The notes under the pieces are model-generated. The model did no database searches. It was not told the DNA's origin and saw only the letters and a program-made list of their open reading frames with translations. A program made the translations under genes and the position numbers. Below, piece after piece: positions 17,729-27,612 of a DNA stretch of 64,000 bases (position 1 is its first letter; every line of letters begins with the position of its first letter). Source of the stretch: Cedecea sp000277545 (lineage in GTDB: Bacteria; Pseudomonadota; Gammaproteobacteria; Enterobacterales; Enterobacteriaceae); assembly GCA_050847315.1 (NCBI GenBank), contig CP193791.1; one strand, given 5' to 3'.

Positions 17729-19870
17729 TCAAGCCTCTTTTAAGACTCGTACTCTGTAGACGCCGTCCTCACCGAGTTTAGCCCCGTGAATATCCGTTTC
17801 AAAGCCCGGATAATGTTCCCCCACAGAGCACAGCATCAGCAGGAAGTCGAGCACCGCCCGACTCTCTTTGGTGATCACTTCTCCCGGCATCACCACCGGC
17901 ACGCCTGGCGGATAAGGCAGGATCATATTGGCTGAAACTCTGCCCAACAGTTCCTCTATTTCTACCGTTTCTACGTTGCCTTTCACCTGCTGCTGATAAG
18001 CCTCATGCGGCGTCATACGCATTTCTGGCAGGACATCAAAAGCGCGCAACATTAGATCGGGCAGGTTATGTTGCTTAATCAGTTTGTGGATCCCCTGCGC
18101 CAGCGTCTGAATGCGCATGTTGCGATAAAAGTCCGGATCTTCCGCAAAAAGATCCGGCAGCATGTTCCTCACACGCAAATTAAGATCGTAAGACCGCTTA
18201 AACTCCGTCAGCCCGCGCAGCAGGCTTAGCGCTTTTGTCTTATCAATACCGATACTGAACAGGAACAGCAGGTTGTACGGACCGGTCTTCTCAACAACAA
18301 CGCCCCGCTCGTCGAGAAACTTGGCCACCAGCGCCGCCGGGATCCCCTCTTCTGCCATTTCACCCAACTCGCTCATGCCCGGCGTCAGAATAGTGACTTT
18401 GATAGGGTCGAGATACATGTGTTCGGCATCGGCATCCCTGAAGCCATGCCAGTCTTCCTCTCCGGGGGCAATGGGCCAGCACTCGGCCTCATCAACATGA
18501 TCGGGTTGCCAGATATCGAAGAACCAGTCTTCTGACTCTTCGCGCAGGCGCTGCACTTCACGGCGGAAATGCAGGGCACGCTCAACGGAACGGTTGATCA
18601 GCCGTTTCCCCGTATTACCGCGCAGCATCGCCGCGGCCGTTTCAATCGAGGCCACCAGCGGATAGCTCGGGGAAGTGGTGGTATGCATCATGTAGGCTTC
18701 GTTAAAGGTCTCTTCATCGTAATCACCTTTAATGTGAATCAGCGAAGCCTGGGAGAACGCCGCCAGCAGCTTATGGGTCGACTGGGTTTCATAGATAATT
18801 TTCCCCGGTACTCGATCACCGCTCATGCCGCTTTTTCCCTGATAAATCGGATGGAAGTTGGTATAGGGCACCCAGGCGGAGTCAAAGTGAATCGACGGCA
18901 CATCTAGCGTTTGCTTGATGAAATCGGTGTTGTACAGCAGCCCGTCGTAGGTCGAGTTGGTGATAACCGCGTGCACCGGCCACTGCGCATTCGGGGTTTC
19001 AGCGACCTTTTTCTCGATATTTTCACGAGTAAATTCACGCTGCGGAATACCGCCCAGGATCCCCAGCGCGTTACGCGTTGGCTTCAGCCAGATTGGCACC
19101 AGATTGGTCATCATCAGCAAATGGGTCAGCGATTTATGGCAGTTACGATCGACCAGAATTGTGCTGCCGGATGGCGCGGCATACATGCCGACTATCTTGT
19201 TCGACGTCGAAGTCCCGTTAGTCACCATATAGCTTTGTTCGGCGCCGAAGGTGCGGGCAATGTACTCCTCCGCCTCCAGATGAGGGCCGGTATGATCTAG
19301 CAACGAACCCAGCTCCGTAACCGAAATCGACACGTCGGCCTTCAGCGTGTTGCCGCCAAAAAAGTCGTAAAACAAGCAGCCGACCGGGCTTTTCTGGTAG
19401 GCGGTACCGGCCATATGCCCTGGCGTACAGAAAGTGTATTTTCCCTCTTTCACATAGGTGAACAGCGCTTTGGTCAGCGGCGGCGTAATCGTATCCAGGT
19501 ACTCGTCGGTGTACTGGCGAATACGCAGGGCGATGTCGTCGGCCGCGCTCAGCGCATACTCGAAGAACCACAGCGCCATGCGCATTTCATTCACGCTAAC
19601 GTTTAGAGAGGAATGTGTATTGATGAATGCATACAGCGGCAGATCTTCATTCAGCAGGTTAATTTCGCTGCACAAGTCGAGGCTGTATTCGTCCCAGTCA
19701 AAGACCACGCCGCAGATACGAGGGTTGTGCTCAATCAGCTTAAGCAGGTCAGTGCTGTTGGTGGGGTAGATGAGCTGAAAGCCCTGCAGCTCCAGCGCGC
19801 GATGCAGTTCCTTAATAGGTTCGTCTTTGTAGAAAACGCCGTGCGGCCCCATAATCGCAATGGTATTCAA
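17729..19870 (-). CDS. ldcC: Lysine decarboxylase, constitutive type
   Basis: A PLP-dependent fold-type I decarboxylase converting lysine to cadaverine; 713 residues, identical in length to E. coli LdcC. The N-terminal wing/response-regulator-like domain (1-130) begins MNTIAIMGPHGVFYKDEPIKEL. The PLP domain includes TFCTPGHM, the Schiff-base Lys in ETQSTHK (about 367) and the substrate-site HTTTSPSYP. The start is TTG at 19870 with a very strong AGGAGGTG just upstream and no suitable ATG. Synteny with accA-dnaE points to ldcC rather than cadA, and no cadB or cadC is nearby. It probably has its own promoter, since the accA terminator lies upstream. Confidence 0.96.
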   Translation of the reverse strand: MNTIAIMGPHGVFYKDEPIKELHRALELQGFQLIYPTNSTDLLKLIEHNPRICGVVFDWDEYSLDLCSEINLLNEDLPLYAFINTHSSLNVSVNEMRMALWFFEYALSAADDIALRIRQYTDEYLDTITPPLTKALFTYVKEGKYTFCTPGHMAGTAYQKSPVGCLFYDFFGGNTLKADVSISVTELGSLLDHTGPHLEAEEYIARTFGAEQSYMVTNGTSTSNKIVGMYAAPSGSTILVDRNCHKSLTHLLMMTNLVPIWLKPTRNALGILGGIPQREFTRENIEKKVAETPNAQWPVHAVITNSTYDGLLYNTDFIKQTLDVPSIHFDSAWVPYTNFHPIYQGKSGMSGDRVPGKIIYETQSTHKLLAAFSQASLIHIKGDYDEETFNEAYMMHTTTSPSYPLVASIETAAAMLRGNTGKRLINRSVERALHFRREVQRLREESEDWFFDIWQPDHVDEAECWPIAPGEEDWHGFRDADAEHMYLDPIKVTILTPGMSELGEMAEEGIPAALVAKFLDERGVVVEKTGPYNLLFLFSIGIDKTKALSLLRGLTEFKRSYDLNLRVRNMLPDLFAEDPDFYRNMRIQTLAQGIHKLIKQHNLPDLMLRAFDVLPEMRMTPHEAYQQQVKGNVETVEIEELLGRVSANMILPYPPGVPVVMPGEVITKESRAVLDFLLMLCSVGEHYPGFETDIHGAKLGEDGVYRVRVLKEA

Positions 19871-19937
19871 TGTTCACCTCCTGGAAATCACCTGGCTAAG
19901 CATAGCGCAATGGGATTTTCCATGAAGCAATAAATGC

Positions 19938-19965
19938 AAAAAGGGCCGGAAAATCCGACCCTTAT
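19938..19965 (-). terminator. Terminator after accA
   Basis: On the minus strand AAGGGTCGGA pairs with TCCGGCCCTT (one G-U pair), followed by TTT. It separates accA from ldcC. Confidence 0.75.
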
Positions 19966-19985
19966 CGCTATTTTACAACTCAAAA

Positions 19986-20945
19986 TCAGGCGTAGCCGTA
20001 GCTCATCAGGCGCTGATAACGACGGTTTAACAATTCATCTTTGTTCAACACGTCGAGATCCGCCAGATCGGCCAGCAGCTGTGCACGCAGGGAAGCAGCC
20101 ATCACTTCTGGATTGCGATGCGCACCACCCAACGGCTCTGGGATCACGGTATCGATCAGCTTCAGCTCTTTCAGGCGAGGAGCAATGATCCCCATCGCTT
20201 CTGCGGCCAGCGGGGCTTTATCCGCGCTCTTCCACAGGATTGACGCACAGCCTTCCGGGGAAATAACGGAGTAAGTGCTGTACTGCAGCATGTTTACTTT
20301 GTCACCCACGCCAATGGCCAGCGCACCACCGGAACCACCTTCACCGATAACGGTACAAATGACCGGTACTTTCAGGCGGGACATTTCACGCAGGTTGCGG
20401 GCGATCGCTTCAGACTGACCACGTTCTTCGGCGCCAACGCCCGGATAAGCACCCGGCGTGTCGATGAAGGTAATGATCGGCATGTTAAAACGTTCAGCCA
20501 TTTCCATCAGACGCAGCGCTTTACGGTAGCCTTCTGGTGCCGGCATACCGAAGTTACGACGGATTTTCTCTTTGGTTTCGCGCCCTTTCTGATGACCAAT
20601 GATCATCACCGGACGACCTTCCAGACGAGCAATACCGCCCACGATAGCTTTATCGTCGGCATAGGCACGATCGCCGGCCAGTTCGTCGAACTCATCAAAA
20701 GCCAGACGAACGTAATCCAGGGTGTACGGACGCTGCGGATGGCGCGCCAGCTGCGCAATCTGCCATGCACCTAAATCAGCGAAGATCTTGCGGGTCAGCT
20801 CAACGCTTTTCTCGCGCAGACGCTGCACTTCTTCGTCCAGATTAATATCCAGTTTTTCATCCTGGCGGCTAACGGCCGTCAGGGAATCGATTTTCGCTTC
20901 CAGCTCTGCAATCGGCTGTTCGAAATCAAGGAAATTCAGACTCAT
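19986..20945 (-). CDS. accA: Acetyl-CoA carboxylase, carboxyltransferase alpha subunit
   Basis: AccA and AccD form the carboxyltransferase that makes malonyl-CoA, the first committed step of fatty acid synthesis. 319 residues, as in E. coli. A coiled N-terminus (1-60, with ELEAKIDSLTAVSRQDEKLD) precedes the crotonase-fold core, with the oxyanion-forming IGEGGSGGALAIGVGD near residues 200-215 and the FIDTPGAYPGVGAEERGQ segment near 155-172. It follows dnaE by 12 bases at the end of the long lipid A/replication gene cluster and ends at a terminator. Confidence 0.98.
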   Translation of the reverse strand: MSLNFLDFEQPIAELEAKIDSLTAVSRQDEKLDINLDEEVQRLREKSVELTRKIFADLGAWQIAQLARHPQRPYTLDYVRLAFDEFDELAGDRAYADDKAIVGGIARLEGRPVMIIGHQKGRETKEKIRRNFGMPAPEGYRKALRLMEMAERFNMPIITFIDTPGAYPGVGAEERGQSEAIARNLREMSRLKVPVICTVIGEGGSGGALAIGVGDKVNMLQYSTYSVISPEGCASILWKSADKAPLAAEAMGIIAPRLKELKLIDTVIPEPLGGAHRNPEVMAASLRAQLLADLADLDVLNKDELLNRRYQRLMSYGYA

Positions 20946-20957
20946 AATATTCCTGTT

Positions 20958-23900
20958 TTAGTCAAACTCCAGTTCCACCTGCTCCGAACCAATCAGCGTT
21001 CGCAGATCGTTAAGTAAACGATCGCTAGGGGAAACACGCCATGTCGCACCGAAGCGCAACCGGGCTCGTGCATCCACCCTCTGATAGTAGAGATGTACTG
21101 GAATTGTCCCCGAACGATGGGGTTCCAGAGACTGACGGAGACGGTTTAAAAGCTGGTCATCAATTTGCCTGTCCGTCAGCGAGATAGCAAGCCCACGCGC
21201 GTACTTTTCACGGGCTTCGTCGATGTCCATCAGCTCGCGGGCCGTCATTTTAAGCCCTCCGCTGAAGTCATCAAAGCTGACCTGTCCGCTAACGATCAGG
21301 ATACGGTCTTTTTCCAGCAGATGCTGGTATTTTTCTAGCGCATCTGTGAATAACATCACTTCCAGACGACCAGAGCGGTCATCCAGCGTACAGATGCCGA
21401 TGCGATTACCTCGCTTGGTGACCATAACCCGCGAAGCAATCACCAGACCCGCAGCCGTGGTCATTTTACCACGTTCCGTCGGGTGCATCTCTTTCAGGCG
21501 CATGCCACCGACATAGCGCTCGATTTCTTTCAGGTACTGGTTGATCGGGTGACCGGTAAGATACAGTCCGAGCGTCTCACGCTCCCCTTCCAGCACCACT
21601 TGTTCAGGCCAGGGAATCACGCTGGCGTAGGACTTTTCGACCTGCTCAGGCTCTTCGGCCAGAACGCCGAACATATCTGCCTGGCCAATAGCTTCCGCTT
21701 TCGCGTGCTGATCAGCTGCTTTTAACGCATCACCCAGCGCATTCATCAGCGCCGCGCGGTGAGGCCCAAGGCGGTCAAAAGCCCCGGACATAATGAGTTT
21801 TTCCAGCACCCTGCGGTTAAGCTTTTTGATATCGGAACGCGCGCACAAATCAAAGAGATCGAGGAAATGCCCGCCTTGATTACGCGCTTCGATAATGGCT
21901 TCAATCGGGCCTTCACCCACGCCTTTTATCGCGCCGATGCCGTAAACAATTTCCCCGTCATCGTTAACGTGGAAATGGTAAAGGCCAGAGTTAATATCCG
22001 GCGACAGGACTTTCAGCCCCATGCGCCAGCACTCATCCACCAGGCCCACCACTTTCTCGGTGTTATCCATATCGGCGGTCATTACGGCCGCCATAAACTC
22101 TGCCGGGTAGTGCGCCTTCAGCCACAGCGTCTGATACGAAACCAAAGCATAGGCGGCAGAGTGAGATTTGTTAAATCCGTACCCGGCAAATTTCTCTACC
22201 AGGTCAAAGATTTTCATCGACAGCTCGCCGTCGACGCCGTTTTTGATTGCGCCCTCTTCAAAGGTGCCGCGCTGCTTGGCCATCTCTTCCGGTTTCTTTT
22301 TACCCATCGCACGACGCAGCATATCCGCGCCGCCGAGGGTATAACCGGAAAGCACCTGGGCAATCTGCATAACCTGTTCCTGATACAGGATGATGCCGTA
22401 GGTAGGCTCCAGTACCGGCTTCAGGCTTTCGTGCTGCCATTCCACATCCGGATAAGAAATCGCTTCGCGGCCATGTTTACGGTCGATGAAGTTATCTACC
22501 ATCCCCGACTGCAGCGGGCCCGGACGGAAAAGTGCCACAAGGGCGATCATGTCTTCGAAGCAGTCAGGCTGCAGACGCTTAATCAGGTCTTTCATGCCGC
22601 GGGATTCAAGCTGGAAGACCGCGGTGGTTTCCGAGCGCTGCAGCATGTCGAAGCTTTTCTTATCGTCGAGCGGAATGGCGGCGATATCAATCGGCTCCAG
22701 CCCCTGTTTTGCCCGACGCGGGTTGATCATTTTCAGCGCCCAGTCGATGATCGTCAGCGTACGCAGCCCCAGGAAGTCAAACTTCACCAGGCCCGCATAT
22801 TCAACGTCGTTCTTGTCGAACTGGGTAACCGGATGCTGCCCCTGGTCATCACAATAAAGCGGCGCAAAATCGGTAATTTTGGTTGGGGCGATAACCACGC
22901 CCCCGGCATGCTTACCGGCGTTACGCGTGACGCCTTCCAGCTTGCGCGCCATGTCGATCAGGGCTTTAACTTCTTCGTCAGCTTCGTAGATCTCCGGCAG
23001 CTGCGGCTCCGCCTCAAAGGCTTTCGCCAGCGTCATGCCGGGATCCGGCGGCACCAGTTTGGAAATGCGATCGACAAAACCGTAAGGGTGACCGAGTACG
23101 CGACCTACGTCGCGAATAACCGCCTTCGCCGCCATCGTACCAAAGGTAATGATCTGCGAAACGGCTTCACGCCCATACATCTCGGAAACGTGGTCGATCA
23201 CCTGGTCGCGTTTTTCCATGCAGAAATCAACGTCGAAGTCAGGCATCGAAACACGTTCCGGGTTAAGGAAACGTTCGAACAGCAGGTCAAACTCAAGCGG
23301 GTCGAGGTCGGTAATCTTCAGCGCATAGGCCACCAGCGACCCCGCACCTGAACCACGCCCAGGCCCGACCGGCACGCCGTTATCCTTCGACCACTGGATA
23401 AACTCCATCACGATCAGGAAGTAGCCGGGAAAGCCCATCTGGTTGATAACCTGCAGCTCGATATCCAGGCGCTCGTCGTATTCAGGGCGTTTCTGCGCAC
23501 GCACTTCCGGGTCCGGGAACAGGAACTCAAGACGTTCTTCCAGCCCCTCTTTGGATTTCATGACCAGGAAGTCTTCGGTGGTCATCTCTCCCGTCGGGAA
23601 TTGCGGCAGGAAGTACTCACCCAGGCGCACGGTCACGTTACAGCGCTTGGCAATCTCAACGCTGTTTTCCAGCGCTTCCGGGATGTCCGAAAACAGCTCG
23701 CACATCTCTTCTTCGCTACGCATATATTGCTGGGCGGAGTAGTTACGCGGGCGCTTAGGATCGTCCAGCGTGAAGCCATCGTGGATCGCCACTCGGATCT
23801 CGTGGGCATCAAAGTCGCCGGCATCAATAAAGCGGACATCGTTGGTGGCAACCACCGGCAAGCCGCGTTCGTCAGCCAGCGCCACGGCGGCGTGAAGATA

Positions 23901-24440
23901 GTTTTCTTCATCCACCCGACCGGTGCGAATCAGTTCCAGATAGAAGCGATCGGCAAAATGCTGCTGCCAGAATTCCAGGCACTGATCGACCAGCGGCTGG
24001 TTTCCACGAAGCAGGCTTTTGCCAATATCTCCCATGCGCCCACCGGAGAGCAGAATTAGCCCTTCGTTTAACTCTACCAGCCACTCTCGGTCAATAATCG
24101 GGCCCGCTGCGCCGTAGCCACGCTGGTAGGCACGAGAGATCAGTAAGGTAAGGTTTTGATAGCCTTCATTGTTTGCAGCCAGCACCGTCAAGTGACTAAG
24201 CTCATCGCCTAACAGCTCGTTGGCAACGTTAAAGTCCGCACCGATGATCGGCTTAATACCGGCTCCATGGCCGGAACCATAGAATTTGACCAACCCACAG
24301 AGGTTGGTGAAATCGGTGATAGCGAGAGCAGGCATTCCCAGCGCCGCGGCTTTTTTTACCAGCGGCCCGGTCTTCGCCAGCCCATCAATCATGGAATAGT
24401 CGCTGTGCACCCGAAGGTGAATGAAACGTGGTTCAGCCAT
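20958..24440 (-). CDS. dnaE: DNA polymerase III alpha subunit
   Basis: Replicative polymerase of 1,160 residues, equal to E. coli. Domains in order: PHP domain (about 1-270, FIHLRVHSDYSMIDG), palm with catalytic aspartates in SMPDFDVDFCMEKR (about 400), thumb and fingers with QYEQVMQIAQ-like YQEQVMQIAQVLSGY and GFNKSHSAAYALVSYQT, the tandem HhH region, the beta-clamp binding motif QADMFGV near 920, the OB fold (VMVTKRGNRIGICTLDDRSG, about 1000) and the C-terminal tau-binding domain. A few PHP residues depart from the metal-binding set, as usual in enteric DnaE, where proofreading is done by DnaQ. It sits 34 bases after rnhB and 12 before accA. Confidence 0.98.
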   Translation of the reverse strand: MAEPRFIHLRVHSDYSMIDGLAKTGPLVKKAAALGMPALAITDFTNLCGLVKFYGSGHGAGIKPIIGADFNVANELLGDELSHLTVLAANNEGYQNLTLLISRAYQRGYGAAGPIIDREWLVELNEGLILLSGGRMGDIGKSLLRGNQPLVDQCLEFWQQHFADRFYLELIRTGRVDEENYLHAAVALADERGLPVVATNDVRFIDAGDFDAHEIRVAIHDGFTLDDPKRPRNYSAQQYMRSEEEMCELFSDIPEALENSVEIAKRCNVTVRLGEYFLPQFPTGEMTTEDFLVMKSKEGLEERLEFLFPDPEVRAQKRPEYDERLDIELQVINQMGFPGYFLIVMEFIQWSKDNGVPVGPGRGSGAGSLVAYALKITDLDPLEFDLLFERFLNPERVSMPDFDVDFCMEKRDQVIDHVSEMYGREAVSQIITFGTMAAKAVIRDVGRVLGHPYGFVDRISKLVPPDPGMTLAKAFEAEPQLPEIYEADEEVKALIDMARKLEGVTRNAGKHAGGVVIAPTKITDFAPLYCDDQGQHPVTQFDKNDVEYAGLVKFDFLGLRTLTIIDWALKMINPRRAKQGLEPIDIAAIPLDDKKSFDMLQRSETTAVFQLESRGMKDLIKRLQPDCFEDMIALVALFRPGPLQSGMVDNFIDRKHGREAISYPDVEWQHESLKPVLEPTYGIILYQEQVMQIAQVLSGYTLGGADMLRRAMGKKKPEEMAKQRGTFEEGAIKNGVDGELSMKIFDLVEKFAGYGFNKSHSAAYALVSYQTLWLKAHYPAEFMAAVMTADMDNTEKVVGLVDECWRMGLKVLSPDINSGLYHFHVNDDGEIVYGIGAIKGVGEGPIEAIIEARNQGGHFLDLFDLCARSDIKKLNRRVLEKLIMSGAFDRLGPHRAALMNALGDALKAADQHAKAEAIGQADMFGVLAEEPEQVEKSYASVIPWPEQVVLEGERETLGLYLTGHPINQYLKEIERYVGGMRLKEMHPTERGKMTTAAGLVIASRVMVTKRGNRIGICTLDDRSGRLEVMLFTDALEKYQHLLEKDRILIVSGQVSFDDFSGGLKMTARELMDIDEAREKYARGLAISLTDRQIDDQLLNRLRQSLEPHRSGTIPVHLYYQRVDARARLRFGATWRVSPSDRLLNDLRTLIGSEQVELEFD

Positions 24441-24474
24441 CTCTCACCAATTACTCTGTATCAGCTACTAAGGC

Positions 24475-25071
24475 TCAGGAGACGAGCCCAAGCGCGCGTT
24501 TGACGGGGCCAAAACTGCGGCGATGGTGCTCAGTGGCACCATGCTCGGCCAGCTTTTCGAGATGAAAAGCGGTTGGGTAGCCCTTGTGCTGAGCAAAACC
24601 GTACTGCGGGAAGCTGAGATCCAGTTCGGCCATTTCACGATCGCGCGTGACTTTGGCAAGTATTGACGCCGCACTGATTTCTGCCACCCGGCTGTCGCCT
24701 TTAACAACCGCCAGCGACGGCATAGGCAACACAGGGCAACGGTTGCCGTCAATCAACACATATTCAGGCACAACATTCAGGCCCGCAACCGCACGCTGCA
24801 TGGCCAGCATCGTGGCATGCAAAATGTTGATATTGTCGATCTCGTGCGGCTCGGCACGGCCCAGACTCCAGCTTAATGCCTTTTCGACAATTTCGTCATA
24901 CAGCGCCAGACGGCGTTTTTCAGATAATTTTTTCGAGTCCGCCAGCCCGATAATCGGCTTTGCCGGATCGAGGATCACAGCTGCAGTAACAACGGCGCCG
25001 ACCAAAGGCCCGCGCCCTACTTCATCCACGCCGGCGACAAGGTGCGTATGCGGGTAAACAAATTCGATCAT
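24475..25071 (-). CDS. rnhB: Ribonuclease HII
   Basis: Cleaves RNA in RNA/DNA hybrids and single ribonucleotides in DNA. 198 residues, as in E. coli. The catalytic acids are visible: Asp 16 and Glu 17 in VAGVDEVGRGPL, Asp in VLIDGNRCP near 108 and Asp in KVTRDREM near 126. The conserved Tyr is in FPQYGFAQHKGYPT. Its ATG overlaps the lpxB stop (ATGA), so it is read from the lipid A operon with probable coupling. Confidence 0.97.
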   Translation of the reverse strand: MIEFVYPHTHLVAGVDEVGRGPLVGAVVTAAVILDPAKPIIGLADSKKLSEKRRLALYDEIVEKALSWSLGRAEPHEIDNINILHATMLAMQRAVAGLNVVPEYVLIDGNRCPVLPMPSLAVVKGDSRVAEISAASILAKVTRDREMAELDLSFPQYGFAQHKGYPTAFHLEKLAEHGATEHHRRSFGPVKRALGLVS

Positions 25072-26216
25072 TGAGCCAGCTCCAGCACGGCGTCCGCCGC
25101 CTGCTTGTCCGCATTACAACGGATCTGCTGATGCAAATCCCGGAAGGTGTCATGCATCTGATGGCTGACGGCACCGTCTTCCAGCAACGGCTCCAGCGCA
25201 CAGGCAAGCCCGATAGGCTCACATTCGTTTTGCAGCAGCTCTTTAACCAGCTCGCGGCCTGCCAGTAAATTTGGCAGGGAAACGTAATCGGTTTTCACCA
25301 GCCGCTTCGCCAGCCAGAACGTGAACGGCTTCATGCGATAGCCAACCACCATCGGGCATTTGGCCAACATACATTCAAGCGCAGCCGTGCCGGAGGCCAG
25401 AAGCGCCGCGTCACTGGCAATCATCGCTTCACGTGCTTTTCCGTCCAGAAGATGTACATGCAGTTCGGGGGCAATCTCAGCTTTAATCTTTTCGAACTGC
25501 TCACGACGCTTTGCATTCACCAGTGGCACCACGACTTCCAGTGCAGGCCAACGCTTGCGAAGCAGTTGCGCTGTTCTGAGGAAGTCTGCGCTAAGCATTT
25601 CGACTTCAGCGCCGCGACTGCCGGGCAACAACGCCAGGCATTTTGCATCTGCCGCAATGCCTAACGTCGCACGCGCAGCGTTTTTATCCGGATCGAGCGG
25701 CATGGCATCCGCCATGGTATGCCCGATGAAACGACACGGTACATTAAACCGGTCGTAAAACGCTTTTTCGAAAGGCAGAAAAGCCAATACCAGATCGGTC
25801 GCTCTACCAATTTTGAAAACGCGTTTTTGTCGCCATGCCCAAACGGACGGACTGACGTAGTGGATCGTACGGATCCCTTGTTTTTTGAGGTTGCCTTCAA
25901 GCGTGATATTGAAATCCGGCGCATCAATGCCGACAAAGACGTCGGGCTGCAGCTCGGTGAAGCGCTTCGTGAGATCGCTGCGGATCTGCAGCAGGCGACG
26001 TAAACGGCCAAGCACTTCAACGATGCCCATGACCGCAAGCTCTTCCATTTCATACCAGGCTTCACAACCTTCAGCCTGCATAAGCGGCCCGGCCACGCCA
26101 ACAAAGCGAGCATCAGGCACGCGAGCTTTCAGTTCGCGAATAAGTCCGGCACCAAGAATGTCGCCGGAGGTTTCTCCGGCGACCAGGGCAATCGTAAGGG
26201 GACGACCAGGCTTCAT
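25068..26216 (-). CDS. lpxB: Lipid-A-disaccharide synthase
   Basis: A GT-B family (GT19) peripheral membrane glycosyltransferase that joins UDP-2,3-diacylglucosamine and lipid X to form the lipid A disaccharide. 382 residues, as in E. coli. Conserved elements are LVAGETSGDILGAGL (14-28), FVGIDAPDFNITLE near 95, HYVSPSVWAWRQKR near 120, LLPGSRGAEVE near 200 and LLASGTAALE near 275. Its ATG follows the lpxA stop directly (TAA then ATG with no gap), and its own stop overlaps rnhB. Confidence 0.98.
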   Translation of the reverse strand: MKPGRPLTIALVAGETSGDILGAGLIRELKARVPDARFVGVAGPLMQAEGCEAWYEMEELAVMGIVEVLGRLRRLLQIRSDLTKRFTELQPDVFVGIDAPDFNITLEGNLKKQGIRTIHYVSPSVWAWRQKRVFKIGRATDLVLAFLPFEKAFYDRFNVPCRFIGHTMADAMPLDPDKNAARATLGIAADAKCLALLPGSRGAEVEMLSADFLRTAQLLRKRWPALEVVVPLVNAKRREQFEKIKAEIAPELHVHLLDGKAREAMIASDAALLASGTAALECMLAKCPMVVGYRMKPFTFWLAKRLVKTDYVSLPNLLAGRELVKELLQNECEPIGLACALEPLLEDGAVSHQMHDTFRDLHQQIRCNADKQAADAVLELAQ

Positions 26217-27005
26217 TTAACGAATCAAACCGCGCGTGGAGCGGGCAAAGAATTCAATAAATGCATTCACTTCCGGATGCTGAGCTGCAATTTCAGCAAT
26301 TTCCGGCTTCGCCTCTTCAAGCGTCTTGCCGCTGCGATAGAGGATCTTGTAGGCGTTGCGAATAGCGTGCAGCGCTTCTTTGCTGAAACCGCGACGCTTC
26401 AGGCCTTCAATGTTCACACCAAACGGCGTCGCATGGTTGCCCTGTGCGATAACGTAAGGTGGAACGTCCTGAGCAACGCCGGAACAGCCGCCAACCATCA
26501 CGTGGGCACCGATGATGCAGAACTGATGCACCGCAGTCATTCCACCGATGATGGCGTGATCCCCGATTTGTACGTGACCCGCAAGCGTTGCGTTGTTCGC
26601 GAGGATAACGCGATCGCCAATCTGGCAATCATGCGCAACGTGCGCATTGATCATCAGCAGGTTGTCGCTTCCCACCTTCGTTAATCCAGCATCTTGCACC
26701 GTGCCGCGATGGATGGTGACGCTTTCGCGAATGCGGTTGCGGTCGCCAATTTCCACGCGAGTTGGCTCACCCGCATATTTCAGATCCTGGTTAACTTCAC
26801 CGATAGACGCGAACTGGTAGATCTCATTGTCACGGCCAATTTTGGTGTGACCATTGACGACAACATGAGATTTCAGCACCGTGCCTTCGCCGATTTCAAC
26901 GTTTGGACCTACGAGACAAAACGGGCCAATGTGAACGTTAGCGCCAATGACGGCACCTTCTTCCACAATAGCGGTTGGATGAATAAAGGCGGACTTATCA
27001 ATCAC
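26217..27005 (-). CDS. lpxA: UDP-N-acetylglucosamine O-acyltransferase
   Basis: First enzyme of lipid A synthesis: transfers 3-hydroxymyristoyl from ACP to UDP-GlcNAc. 262 residues. Left-handed beta-helix of hexapeptide repeats, for example VIGANVHIGPFCLVGPNVEIG, with catalytic His in INAHVAHDCQIGD (about 125) and a C-terminal helical domain from about 195. The start is GTG at 27005 with GGAGG upstream; E. coli lpxA also starts with GTG. It lies 3 bases after fabZ and abuts lpxB. Confidence 0.98.
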   Translation of the reverse strand: MIDKSAFIHPTAIVEEGAVIGANVHIGPFCLVGPNVEIGEGTVLKSHVVVNGHTKIGRDNEIYQFASIGEVNQDLKYAGEPTRVEIGDRNRIRESVTIHRGTVQDAGLTKVGSDNLLMINAHVAHDCQIGDRVILANNATLAGHVQIGDHAIIGGMTAVHQFCIIGAHVMVGGCSGVAQDVPPYVIAQGNHATPFGVNIEGLKRRGFSKEALHAIRNAYKILYRSGKTLEEAKPEIAEIAAQHPEVNAFIEFFARSTRGLIR

Positions 27006-27008
27006 GTA

Positions 27009-27464
27009 TTATGCCTCCCGGCTGCGTGCACACATCATGGTCGCTTCGCAGACAATCTTGCCGTCAACAATTGCGACGCCTTTGAAACGCGTCAAACCAC
27101 GACGAGTTTTCTCAAAGGTCACTTCCATAATCATCTGATCGCCAGGCACAACAGGGCGCTTAAAGCGCGCTTCATCGATGCCAGCAAAGTAATACAGTTC
27201 ACCCGGCTCAAGTTTACCCACGCTTTTGAATGCAAGAATACCGGTAGCCTGTGCCATCGCTTCCAGGATCAATACGCCCGGGAAAATCGGCTTACCAGGG
27301 AAGTGCCCCTGGAAAAACGGCTCATTTACAGAGACATTTTTTACTGCGCGCAGAAAACGACCTTCTTCAAAATCCAGCACGCGATCAACCAGCAAGAACG
27401 GATAACGGTGCGGCAGAAGCTCTAAAATCTCTTCAATGTGCAGAGTATGAGTGTCAGTTGTCAA
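27009..27464 (-). CDS. fabZ: 3-hydroxyacyl-[acyl-carrier-protein] dehydratase FabZ
   Basis: Hot-dog fold dehydratase of fatty acid elongation, 151 residues. Catalytic His 54 is in QGHFPGKPIFPG and Glu 68 in VLILEAMAQ. The start is TTG at 27464, with AGGAAG 7 bases upstream; this gives the E. coli length and N-terminus (MTT-THTL) and agrees with my recollection that K-12 fabZ uses TTG. An in-frame extension to 27548 is noncoding-like and is rejected. FabZ and LpxA/LpxD compete for the same 3-hydroxymyristoyl-ACP, which suits their shared operon. A 148-base gap to lpxD (27465-27612) holds no recognisable gene. Confidence 0.96.
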   Translation of the reverse strand: MTTDTHTLHIEEILELLPHRYPFLLVDRVLDFEEGRFLRAVKNVSVNEPFFQGHFPGKPIFPGVLILEAMAQATGILAFKSVGKLEPGELYYFAGIDEARFKRPVVPGDQMIMEVTFEKTRRGLTRFKGVAIVDGKIVCEATMMCARSREA

Positions 27465-27612
27465 AATACTCTTCCTGTCTAAATATTCTAAATGACAATA
27501 ATAACACGGCCTGCGGCAATCAAAGAATGCCAGCAGGCCGCAAATCAAAAAGCGCGGCTTACGCTCCAGCCCTAATGGCCGGAAACACGGCAGCGCAGGG
27601 AGCAGGCGACGA

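Noticed and set aside
21759..23351. 530-codon open frame on the plus strand opposite dnaE
   Set aside because: Antisense shadow of dnaE; no independent start signal or known domain.
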